Assembly: GCA_947624405.1 (NCBI GenBank)
Contig: CANQKB010000007.1
Coordinates: forward strand, 1-25,170
Source: an uncultured Clostridia bacterium
Lineage (GTDB): Bacteria; Bacillota; Clostridia; TANB77; CAG-508
Length of the DNA: 25,170 nucleotides
Direction of reading: 5' to 3'
Shown: positions 7,382-15,964 of the stretch, piece by piece
Numbering within the stretch: the first letter of the stretch is position 1
How the letters are laid out: each line of letters opens with the position of its first letter
The notes under the pieces: generated by a model
Told to the model about the DNA's origin: nothing
The model's input: only the letters and a program-made list of their open reading frames with translations
Databases searched by the model: none
Position numbers and translations under genes: made by a program

Positions 7382-8419
7382 TGTATCCAATTGTAATAAT
7401 TATCTGTTTTATAGTGGTTATAGTATTGTTTTTTATAAAATTTAATAAAAACGATAAATATACCAATGGAAAAAAGGTTGCTAATACAAAATACATAAAA
7501 GAAACAGAGTATTATAAAGAAAAAGTAAGAAAATATAAAATTTTATCAAACATTATAAAAAGCTTAACTATAGTATGTATCCTTATAACAGCATTATTAG
7601 TTTCAAGACCAGTAACAATTCAAAATAAAAGTGAAAATAAATATAATAGAGATATTATTATAGGGTTAGATGTCTCTGCTTCAGAATCTGAAGTTAATTT
7701 GGAATTAGTAAAGAAATTTAAAACAATAATTTCAGAAATTGAAGGTGATAGGATTGGTATTGTGATATTTAATACTGCACCAGTCGTCTATTGTCCATTA
7801 ACAGATGATTATGAATACGTAACAGAGTGTTTAGATAAAATTGAAAGATATATGCAAATAGAAGCAGAAAATGAAGGAAATCTTATACCTTCTGGATATG
7901 AAGATGATTATGAAATGCAAGCATTCTGGAGTGGAGGTGTAGTAGCTAATAGTGCGGCAAGAGGAAGTTCACTTATAGGTGATGGGTTAGCACGGTACTT
8001 TATTTTCATTCCCTGATTTAAAAACTAATACTGAAAGAACTAGAATAATCCTATTTGCAACAGATAATGATTTGGCAGGAACAGAGACGGTTACTTTAGA
8101 TGAGGCATGTAGTCTTTGCAAACAATATAATATAAATTTATATGCATATTGTCCAACAACAGAAATGAACATGTATGCATCAGATAAAGAGATAGAAGAG
8201 TATAAAAATGCAATTGAGAAAAAGGCTGGAGGAAAATTCTATTTAGGTGATATAGATAAAAATATGTCAAACATCGTAAACGAGATAAAAAATACTAAAA
8301 AAACATTACTAAAAACAAGTAAAAAGACTTATGTAACAGACCATCCAGAAATATTTTTTGTAAGTATTATAATAATATTTTTAATTTTAATTGTTTTGGA
8401 GAAAAGGATTAGAATATGA
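7372..8419 (+). CDS. VWA domain membrane protein (BatA-like), one +1 recoding site
   Basis: With one skipped C at 7993 this is a 348-residue BatA-like protein. Two membrane segments (about 5-23 and 61-78) precede a von Willebrand A domain, and a last helix (about 325-343) anchors the C terminus. The metal site begins with DVSAS (D100-S104), a good DxSxS. The continuation after the recoding site, GTLFSFPDLKT...RIILFATDNDLAG, supplies the strand and Asp of the metal site, so the domain is assembled from both sides of the shift. Without recoding the product stops at TGA 8014-8016 after 214 residues and lacks the anchor. It overlaps the next gene by ATGA (8416-8419). Confidence 0.85.
7993..7996 (+). 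other. CGG(T) +1 recoding site 4, VWA gene
   Basis: Codon 208 is CGG. In frame TTA GCA CGG TAC. Skipping C7993 gives TTA GCA GGT ACT TTA (L-A-G-T-L) and opens 140 more residues of VWA domain and the C-terminal membrane anchor. Confidence 0.8.
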
Positions 8420-9459
8420 TAATAAACCCAATAATTCCAATTTGGCTTATGACGATTGTTTGTGTAATTGCAATAGTATATGTAGTTTTCAATAAGTCAA
8501 TAAAAGATATAATTTTAAACAAACAAAACGGTGAAATGTCAATTAGACAAAAAAATGTAATAAAAAAATACAGGATAAATGTATTTATAAAAATATGTAT
8601 AATTATTTTTCTATTTGTTATTAATTTAAGAATAATGATACCAAATGGAGAAAGTACAGTTTTGAATTCAGATTATAGCGTTTTATTTGTAATAGATAAA
8701 AGTGTAAGTATGAGAGCCTTAGATTATAATGGGCAACATGAGAGGTTTGAAGGAGTAATAAGTGACTGCTGTAATATTGTAGAAGAATTATCTGGCTCTA
8801 GATTTTCAATCATTACATTTGGAGATACTGCTAAGAAAATAATTCCTTTCACAACAGATAGCGATATGACAATTGCACAACTCAAAGCTATAAATTTGGA
8901 AAATGATTCATATGCTCAAGGAAGTTCGATGAATTTAGTAAAAGATACTTTAGAAGAAACATTGAAAAAGGAACAAGAAAGAAAAAATGGAGAGAGTAAA
9001 ATAATTTTATTTTTTATAACAGATGGAGAGATAACAAAGGAAGGAGAAAGGCTAGAGTCTTTCACAGATATAAGCAAGTATATTACAAATGGTGCAGTAA
9101 TGGGATATGGTACAAAAGAAGGCGGGAAAATGGTAAGTAAGGCATTTGAAGAAACACCAGATAGTGAGTTTTATTATCTATATTACTATGATGAAAATTT
9201 TGAATTTACTTATGCTTTATCAAAGATTGATGAAAATAACCTTAATAAAATAGCAGAGGACTTACATGTTGATTACATACAAATGAGCAAGCCATCAAAT
9301 ATTACATATAAATTAAATGATATTAAAAAGCAGATTTTAAGTTCACAAAAATCAGAGGATAAAGTAACATCATATCAAGATACATATTATTATTTTTCAA
9401 TTCCTTTAGTTTGCTTATTAATCGTGGACTTTGTAAACAAAAAAAGGAGAATGCAATGA
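8416..9459 (+). CDS. second VWA domain membrane protein (BatB-like)
   Basis: A 347-residue membrane protein: helices at about 5-25 and 57-76, a VWA domain whose metal site starts with DKSVS (D94-S98), ITFGD at about 134-138, GSSMN (about 174-178) supplying the conserved Thr/Ser loop, FFITDGE with the conserved Asp (about 203-209), and a C-terminal helix (about 324-340). All parts of an active metal-ion-dependent adhesion site are present. It is encoded in one frame, in contrast to the upstream VWA gene. ATGA overlaps at both ends (8416-8419 and 9456-9459) indicate translational coupling along the operon. Confidence 0.9.
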   Translation: MIINPIIPIWLMTIVCVIAIVYVVFNKSIKDIILNKQNGEMSIRQKNVIKKYRINVFIKICIIIFLFVINLRIMIPNGESTVLNSDYSVLFVIDKSVSMRALDYNGQHERFEGVISDCCNIVEELSGSRFSIITFGDTAKKIIPFTTDSDMTIAQLKAINLENDSYAQGSSMNLVKDTLEETLKKEQERKNGESKIILFFITDGEITKEGERLESFTDISKYITNGAVMGYGTKEGGKMVSKAFEETPDSEFYYLYYYDENFEFTYALSKIDENNLNKIAEDLHVDYIQMSKPSNITYKLNDIKKQILSSQKSEDKVTSYQDTYYYFSIPLVCLLIVDFVNKKRRMQ

Positions 9460-10139
9460 AGAAAAAAGTATTATTTGCAATAGATATTTTGCTAATATTA
9501 ATAACAGTTAAAATAATATATAATATTTTCATGAATACTATTGTTATAAGTAAATACGATAAAGGGGTTTTTTTAGAACAGCCAGCTAAAATGTTAACTT
9601 TCATGAATTTTCCACAAAGCTATATTGCACATTATAATTATGGTAATGTTTTATATAATAATGGAGAATATGAAAGTGCAATAGATGAGTATAAGAAAGC
9701 TTTAAATGGAATTGTGCCAACGTTAAAAGAATGTAGTATTAGAATAAATTATACTTTAGCAATTTGTAAAACGGTACAAGTTGACGAAAAAGATGAAGAA
9801 AGTATAAGAAATGCTATTGAAACATATGAAAGTGCGATAAATATTTTAACAGAGGATGGATGTGCTAATAAAAATGATAATAATGGGCATAGCAAAGAAG
9901 CCGAACAATTAAAAAGAGATATTCAAAAAGAAATAGATAGACTTAAAAAATTATTAAATGAAGAAGAAAATCCTAAGGATGAACCAGAAGAAGAGAAGGA
10001 CAATAAACAAGAAGAAGTAGATACAGTTGAAGAAAAGATACAGCAAATTAAAGAAGAAGCAATGAAAGAGCAAAAAGAACAAGAGGATTTTTATGAGGAA
10101 TTTACTAAGGACATTAATTTTGATGGAAAGAATTGGTGA
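9456..10139 (+). CDS. membrane-anchored TPR protein (BatC-like)
   Basis: A 227-residue protein with one N-terminal membrane helix (about 5-27), then a TPR unit (about 57-90: AHYNYGNVLYNNGEYESAIDEYKKAL in pattern), a second repeat-like helical pair, and a long, highly acidic coiled-coil tail rich in Glu and Lys. TPR proteins follow the VWA genes in BatI operons and probably scaffold the complex. I chose ATG 9456, which overlaps the previous stop as ATGA and has AAGGAG 7 bases upstream; an in-frame ATG at 9411 lies inside the previous gene and lacks a ribosome binding site. Confidence 0.82.
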   Translation: MKKKVLFAIDILLILITVKIIYNIFMNTIVISKYDKGVFLEQPAKMLTFMNFPQSYIAHYNYGNVLYNNGEYESAIDEYKKALNGIVPTLKECSIRINYTLAICKTVQVDEKDEESIRNAIETYESAINILTEDGCANKNDNNGHSKEAEQLKRDIQKEIDRLKKLLNEEENPKDEPEEEKDNKQEEVDTVEEKIQQIKEEAMKEQKEQEDFYEEFTKDINFDGKNW

Positions 10140-10188
10140 AAAAGCTATTTTATGAATGAATTTGCGGTAGATATAGGAAGGAGCCAAT

Positions 10189-11352
10189 ATGTTTTGTAAT
10201 AAATGTGGTAATTTTGTAGAAGATAACCAACAATATTGTAATAAATGCGGTAATTATTTAGAAAATAATGCTCAAAAATGGCAAAATGACAATTATGAAT
10301 ATAGAAAAAGTAATAGCAAAATAGTACCTGTAATAATAATTATAATTTCTATAGCTTTAATAATATTACTAAGTATGAAATTATTAAGCCAAAAGAAAGA
10401 TTACTATATTGGTTATCAAAATATAGATGAAGTAGGAGTTGTAGAGGAAGAAGCAGTAGTAGAACAAGACACTAAAAAAGGAAAATATAAAACTGCAATA
10501 ATAACAGATAATGTTTATTCTGGAATTTCTGTTAATAGTGTAGCAGATGCTAAAAAATTAATAAGTGATGATTCTACAAAACAAAAAAGTAGTGATTATC
10601 CTGAAGAGATTATAAAAATAGAAAATGACATAATAAAAAAATATTCAATAACGGCTGTTAATTTGAAAGAAATGGATGTAGAATTTGCAAAAGAATTGGA
10701 AGATGTAATTGCAAATATTTGCGAAAATTATCCAAATGCTAGAGGTCATTTGACAAATTTAACATTAACAAATTTGAATATGATGGAGGATGGAGTAATT
10801 GCATTATTTAGACCAACATTTATATTTGGAACATCAAATACAGCAACAACAAGACCTTGGGTTATAAAAACACAAGTGCAATTAAATGCAAAATATTTCT
10901 TGAATCCAGAAAGAATCGAAGCTTCAGTAGATTCATGCTCAAAATCAGGTCATTTTCCACCAAATAGCACAAAATATTCACCAGTGGCACATGAATTAGG
11001 TCATTATTTGTCATTTTTGGCAATGTTAAATCATTATGAAACTGATAGTATTCTTTTAATAAATGATAACAAATTACAGGCTTATTATAATATAATAAAA
11101 GATTTTGGAAATAGTACTTTTTCAAAGCAAATGCTAGATGAAGCATATCAAAATTATGTAAGAGATAATGAAATCATTGATTTTGACGAATGGAGAGGAA
11201 GAATATCTGGATATGCTCTTGCAAAAGATGAAGAAGGAGAATATATATATGATGAAACAATTGCAGAAGCTTTCCATGATGTATATTTAAATGGAGATTC
11301 TGCAAATATAGTGAGCAAGTATATAGTTGAAGTTTTAAAAAAATATGTCTAA
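10189..11352 (+). CDS. zinc-ribbon membrane protein with HELGH metalloprotease-like domain
   Basis: A 387-residue protein in three parts: an N-terminal zinc ribbon (C3, C6, C17, C20 in two CNKCGN motifs), a membrane helix at about 44-64, and an extracytoplasmic domain of about 320 residues. That domain holds HELGH at 268-272 and EAFHD at 360-364, the HExxH plus ExxxD arrangement of gluzincin zinc proteases. I do not recognise a named family. A cytoplasmic zinc ribbon joined to an outer protease suggests a membrane sensor or envelope maturation factor, which is inference. It lies 49 bases after the TPR gene with its own AGGAG site and is probably in the same transcript. Confidence 0.72.
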   Translation: MFCNKCGNFVEDNQQYCNKCGNYLENNAQKWQNDNYEYRKSNSKIVPVIIIIISIALIILLSMKLLSQKKDYYIGYQNIDEVGVVEEEAVVEQDTKKGKYKTAIITDNVYSGISVNSVADAKKLISDDSTKQKSSDYPEEIIKIENDIIKKYSITAVNLKEMDVEFAKELEDVIANICENYPNARGHLTNLTLTNLNMMEDGVIALFRPTFIFGTSNTATTRPWVIKTQVQLNAKYFLNPERIEASVDSCSKSGHFPPNSTKYSPVAHELGHYLSFLAMLNHYETDSILLINDNKLQAYYNIIKDFGNSTFSKQMLDEAYQNYVRDNEIIDFDEWRGRISGYALAKDEEGEYIYDETIAEAFHDVYLNGDSANIVSKYIVEVLKKYV

Positions 11353-11450
11353 ATGTTACAGAACTGTGCTTTTTTAAGAAGACCAATTGCAAAGCCTGTA
11401 AAATAGTTGTTTAATGTCTAAATATATGTTGAAAGGGATGAGTACTCATA

Positions 11451-13176
11451 GTGAAAAGTAAAAGAATAGTAGTTAGCGCAATTTTATTATTGTTACTTAC
11501 TGTAGGAACAATATCTGTAGGAGTAACAGAAAAAATGATAGTTAACGATGCAACATATGAATTTATAAATAAAGAAGAAATGTTAGCTTCATATTTCGAT
11601 GATTCATATGAAATATCATATTATGAAGATGATATAAATGAAAAAATAAGAAAAGAGATTGTAGAACTTTCTAAAAAAACTACATATTACTTATTAGGTG
11701 AACCAGGTAAAAGAGAAGAGACAGAAGAACAAGTTGAAAAACGCCGTAATGTTTTTATGAATTTAAGATATGCTCCAGAAGTTCCAAAAGATAGTAACGA
11801 TTTTTTAGGATTAGATACAAATAGCCAAGAGTACAAAGATGATATTTTATCAGGAATCTCACTTCCAGGAATGTTTGAAAAACTTAAAGCGTTTGAAATA
11901 AAATATGATTCTTATGGAGAAATTAGAACAACTATCTTAAATGAAAATCAAGTTTTTAGTAAAGTAAAAATATCAAATGTTACAATGAAAGAATTAGATG
12001 AGGAAAGTAATCCAAAAGATAATTTTGTAAAAAATGATTTAACAATTTATTATACTTTTAAAAAATTGGATGGCGAATTTAAACTATTGCATTTATTTGC
12101 AGAGACAGATGATGATATACAACAATATATGGAAGCAAATGAGGAAAAAGCTGGGAATTTATCTGTTGATGAAGATCATTCATCTAATTTAAGAGCAGTA
12201 TTTGATTTTAGCAAAGCAGATAATATTTCAACAGATACTTTATCAAAGATTTATGAAGATAATAAATCAAAACTAGTATATCTAAGTTCAATATATAATA
12301 TGGGGATTGTTAGTTCTGCAAATGGATTATTTATAAAAGAAGGAATTATTGCGACTACATATAATTTTATTGAAAGCTCATTAATGAAAGCACAGAATAT
12401 AATAATTAAGGATAGTTTAGGTAATGTTTATGAATTAGAAGGGGTTGTTACAATAAATGTAGAAAATGATATTGCAATTTTAAAAGTTAAAGAAAAGGTA
12501 GAAGAATATGTACAGAATGTAAATACAGAAAAATTAGAAAAAGAAAGTGCAGTTATTACTTTAAATAGTAAAATTGGTGTAGGTATTACAACATCTAAAG
12601 GAATTGTTATATCAAAAGATGGAGAGACGCAGACATCTTTACCAATGACTGAAGAGATGCAGGGAAGTCCAGTATTTAATGAAAGTGGACAAGTAATAGG
12701 TATGTTAAACTCTAAATCTTTAGATAATAGCTTATCTTATGTAACAAGTGCAAAAGTTTTAAAAGAATATAGTGATTTATTTGAAAATATAGAATTTGAA
12801 GATATAAAATCAGTACAATTTGAAGAGTTAAAGGAAAATTATTATGTGAAATATAATGATGAAAATGTTATAAATAGTATTCCTAATGGTAATGCACGGT
12901 AAATATATGGAAGCTGGATATATAAAAGAGATAAAGGGTTTGGATTTAGTAAAAGCATTTTATACAGATGGAATATTGAGCTTAAGGTATAAAAACGAAG
13001 CTTCAAATTATATAGATACAATGGAGTTAATGTCAAGTTATATAGAAATACTTAAAACAAATGGATATATAGAAAAGAGTGTTGCTAATTCAAAGAGTAT
13101 ATACGAAAATGAAAAATATAGAATTGTGATGATGGAAGAATTTGATTATTTAATTGTTATAATAGAAAAAGTTTGA
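11451..13176 (+). CDS. degenerate trypsin-like (HtrA-like) anchored protein, one +1 recoding site
   Basis: With one skipped C at 12897 this gene encodes 574 residues. It has an N-terminal helix (about 5-26; anchor or signal), a long mixed domain (30-265), and a trypsin-like domain (about 270-450) similar to HtrA in pattern. The Asp of the triad is present in NDIAILKV (D340), but the catalytic His is replaced by Asn (ATTYNF, N305) and the catalytic Ser position by Gln (MQGSPVF, Q404). It therefore looks like a pseudoprotease with a binding or scaffold role. The start is GTG 11451; GAAAGGGA lies upstream. Without recoding it ends at TAA 12900-12902 and loses 92 residues. Confidence 0.72.
12897..12900 (+). 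other. CGG(T) +1 recoding site 5, pseudoprotease gene
   Basis: Codon 483 is CGG, directly followed by a 0-frame TAA stop. Skipping C12897 gives AAT GCA GGT AAA (N-A-G-K) and 91 further residues without a stop. Confidence 0.75.
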
Positions 13177-13198
13177 AAAATAAAAAGGAATAATATTT

Positions 13199-13762
13199 AT
13201 GAAAAAATTTTTAGAAAAAAACAAAAAAATATTGCAAATTATTTTTATGATAGTTATAATTAGTATGATAGGAATTTTGATATTTTTTATTGTAAGTGAT
13301 AAAGAAATTCACATAAATGAAGTAAATAAAGAAGCATACTCTATGCAATATGATGAAACATGGTCGATTACTAAAGAAGATGAATTAGAAATAGAATTGG
13401 TGCATAAAAAAAGTTCTTCTAATTTAAAGATAAAAATAACCGAATTAGAAGATGAAAACGAATATAAAATGCTAGATGAATTATTTGATAGTTTATTGTA
13501 TAATATACAAAAACAAAATGAAAATTACAAATTGTTGTATAAAGAAAAAAAGCAGATTACAAAAAATAGCATAGAAGCATATAAAGTTTTGTTTGAGACT
13601 GATAATACAGAAGCTATAGTATATTTTTATAAACAAGGGAGTAAATTAGTAACAATAATTTATGAAGCAGATTATGAATATTTTGATATCTTGTTAGATA
13701 GTGTTAATAATATTATTTACAATTTTAGTGTAAAAGAACAAATACATGGTATAGATGGATAA
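13199..13762 (+). CDS. membrane-anchored protein of unknown function
   Basis: A 187-residue protein with an N-terminal basic patch and one membrane helix (about 13-33, IIFMIVIISMIGILIFFIV), then an outer domain of about 150 residues. That domain (SMQYDETWSITKEDELEIELVHK, then SIEAYKVLFETDNTEAIVYFYKQGSKLVTIIYEAD in pattern) resembles the PsbP-like or DUF1795-like fold, with a Trp-containing first strand and a final helix of the form FDILLDSVNNIIYNF. The resemblance is by eye only. It lies 22 bases after the pseudoprotease gene, with AAAAGGA before ATG, so it is likely cotranscribed with it. Confidence 0.6.
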   Translation: MKKFLEKNKKILQIIFMIVIISMIGILIFFIVSDKEIHINEVNKEAYSMQYDETWSITKEDELEIELVHKKSSSNLKIKITELEDENEYKMLDELFDSLLYNIQKQNENYKLLYKEKKQITKNSIEAYKVLFETDNTEAIVYFYKQGSKLVTIIYEADYEYFDILLDSVNNIIYNFSVKEQIHGIDG

Positions 13763-13860
13763 ATTAATTGTAAGTAATATTTAAAGTAAATGTCAATAAA
13801 TTTAGGTTATAGGTACCTTAAAAAAACTAGATATATACAAGAGAGAAAGGAATGAAAAAT

Positions 13861-14799
13861 ATGAAATGTGTAAATTGTGGGGCTGAGCTTGAAAGTGGAG
13901 ATGTGTTTTGCAAAGTTTGTGGAAGTAAAGTACAGGAAAATACACAAAATGCAGAAATGCACGCATATAGAGACTCAAATCAAAATGAAAGACCAAATTA
14001 TTCGCAAAATCCAAGACAAAATTACGGTAGAAATTCAGGAGGAGCTGATTTTATCAAAATTTTTGCACTCATAGCATTAATGGTAGCGGTAGTATTGCTC
14101 ATTGTATTAGTTGTGAACAATGTATTAAAAAAGGATGATAAAGAAGAGAGCGGAGATGTAATTGGAACATCAGCAAATGCAAGTGTAAATCAAAATACAG
14201 TAGCGAAGGGACAATCTAATACGACATTACAAACTACTAATACAATAGGAGGAGGAACAAGTATTCCTTCTGTTCCAACATCATCTAAAGCAACATATAC
14301 GGTATATTATAATGGCGTAAAATTTTCTATACCAGATAATTTAATTTATGAAAAAGATTATATAAATGATTGCGTTATGATTACAGATGAAGCTGCTTCT
14401 TATCTATATTGCGTAACACCTATGGAGGGATCTTTTGCAGAATTAAAAAATAATATAACAAGCTTATCTACTCTTTTGACAAGTCAAGCAGAATTTACTG
14501 GTACATGCTCTATGGCTAATTTAGAAACAATAAATGGAGTTGAATGCATACTTTTAAATGTTAGTATAGATGGAGTAAATCAAATTTGGGGATATGCTAG
14601 ATTAAATTCTATGAATATGGTATATTTCTTAGTTCAAAATGAGGATAATGATTTTAGCAGAGATTATTTAGATGAGCTTATGGCAATAATAGATAGTGCT
14701 GAATACACAGGTGATTCAACATATATTAAATCTGAAGATGGAAATAATATGGCAATGATTGGTGATATATTAAAAAAATCACTTGAAAAAGCACAATAA
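13861..14799 (+). CDS. zinc-ribbon membrane protein of unknown function
   Basis: A 312-residue protein: zinc ribbon with C3, C6, C17 and C20, an Asn/Gln-rich cytoplasmic linker, a membrane helix (about 60-85), a Ser/Thr/Asn-rich outer spacer, and a C-terminal domain (about 145-300) with a strand order like the previous gene (VYYNGVKFSIPDNLIYE..., then a final amphipathic helix YLDELMAIIDSAEY). It shares the ribbon-plus-helix layout with the protein at 10189 but has no HExxH. I chose ATG 13861, 10 bases after AAAGGA; ATG 13852 would touch that site. Terminator-like hairpins follow, so it is probably the last gene of the envelope module. Confidence 0.65.
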   Translation: MKCVNCGAELESGDVFCKVCGSKVQENTQNAEMHAYRDSNQNERPNYSQNPRQNYGRNSGGADFIKIFALIALMVAVVLLIVLVVNNVLKKDDKEESGDVIGTSANASVNQNTVAKGQSNTTLQTTNTIGGGTSIPSVPTSSKATYTVYYNGVKFSIPDNLIYEKDYINDCVMITDEAASYLYCVTPMEGSFAELKNNITSLSTLLTSQAEFTGTCSMANLETINGVECILLNVSIDGVNQIWGYARLNSMNMVYFLVQNEDNDFSRDYLDELMAIIDSAEYTGDSTYIKSEDGNNMAMIGDILKKSLEKAQ

Positions 14800-14800
14800 A

Positions 14801-14827
14801 AATGAACCATAATTGTTATAGTTCATT
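14801..14827 (+). terminator. hairpin after the zinc-ribbon gene
   Basis: AATGAAC and GTTCATT pair, with four more inner pairs (ATAA/TTAT) beyond one mismatch. The T run behind it is weak, so it may only assist the next terminator. Confidence 0.45.
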
Positions 14828-14847
14828 GAATTTTAATATAACTAACT

Positions 14848-14885
14848 AAAAGCCTGAAAATAAAACAATTATTTTACAGGCTTTT
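14848..14885 (+). terminator. intrinsic terminator closing the envelope module
   Basis: AAAAGCCTG and CAGGCTTTT form a nine-pair stem with additional A/T pairs inside. The 3' arm ends in TTTT. The A-rich 5' arm makes it potentially bidirectional, but no gene on the other strand reaches it. Confidence 0.75.
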
Positions 14886-14982
14886 AAAAAATTACTAAAC
14901 AATAACGAATAATCAAATTATAACATTTTAATAAATTATGTAATATAATATAATATGAAACTGATATAAAGAGGTAAAAGCA

Positions 14983-15949
14983 ATGTTAATGGTTAAAAAA
15001 TTTGGAGGAACTTCTGTTGCAGATAAAGAGAAAATATTTAATGCAGCTAAGAGATGTATAGAGGATTACAAAAAACGGAAATAAAATTGTTTTAGTTCTC
15101 TCTGCAATGGGAAAGCACACAGATGAATTAGTTTCACTTGCTAGTGAAATAAGTCAAAATGTACCAAAGAGAGAAATGGATATGCTATTTGCTGTTGGTG
15201 AACAAATAACTGTTGCTCTTATGGCAATGGCGTTTGATAAACTTAATATACCAGCAATATCATTAAATGCATTCCAAGTAAGGATGCTCACAAATAGCAA
15301 CTATGGAGATGCAGAGATTTTAAAAATTGAAACTGATAGAATAAAAAAGGAACTTGCAGAAAACAAAATAGTTATCATTACAGGTTTTCAAGGAGTAGAT
15401 GAATATAATAATTATACAACACTTGGAAGAGGTGGATCAGATACAACAGCAGTGGCACTTGCAGCGGCTCTTAATGCAGATTCCTGTGAAATATATACAG
15501 ATGTAGAAGGAGTATATACAGCAGATCCAAGGATAGTAGATAATGCAATAAAATTAGATAAAATATCATATGATGAAATGCTTGAGTTCTCGAATCTAGG
15601 AGCTGGAGTACTTCATAATAAATCTGTAAGAATTGCAAAAGAAAACAATATAAAACTAATTGTAAGGTCAAGTATGTCAAAAGCAGAAGGCACAACAGTT
15701 TCAAACTTTTATAATAAATGTTGTAATTTGCCTAAAATTACAGGTGTTACAGCAAATGGAAATATAGTATCAATTATTGGTATAGACATAGATGAAGCAA
15801 CAAAAGATAAAGTAATTGAAGGTTTAAATAAAAATAATCTAAAGTTTAATAACTTAAGATTTACAAACATGCAAATATCTGTTACGGTAAGCGAAAATGA
15901 TGTAAATGCTTGCGTTAGATGTATACATGATTTGTTTTTTAAAAAATAG
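14983..15949 (+). CDS. aspartokinase, short form, one +1 recoding site
   Basis: With one skipped C at 15076 this encodes a 321-residue aspartate kinase, which phosphorylates aspartate at the start of the lysine/DAP, threonine and methionine pathways. Visible motifs: VKKFGGTSV (4-12), VLVLSAMGKHTDEL just after the shift, GEQITVALMA, TGFQG, TTLGRGGSDTTA and EIYTDVEGVYTADPR. The usual enzyme has about 400 residues with two ACT domains; here only about 85 residues follow the kinase domain, room for one ACT unit. Feedback control may therefore differ. Without recoding translation ends after codon 33. An in-frame ATG at 15107 would miss the KFGGTS motif. asd follows 15 bases downstream. Confidence 0.9.
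15076..15079 (+). other. CGG(A) +1 recoding site 6, aspartokinase gene
   Basis: Codon 32 is CGG. In frame TAC AAA AAA CGG AAA TAA. Skipping C15076 gives K-K-G-N-K-I-V-L-V-L-S-A-M-G, in which the Gly before the second strand is conserved in aspartokinases. The 0 frame stops two codons after CGG begins. Confidence 0.85.
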
Positions 15950-15964
15950 GAGGCATTTGTTATT

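Noticed and set aside
10152..10200. Short ORF (15 codons) between the TPR gene and the zinc-ribbon protease gene
   Set aside because: It has no ribosome binding site of its own and runs into the start of the next gene; the CGG at 10165 there is not in its frame.
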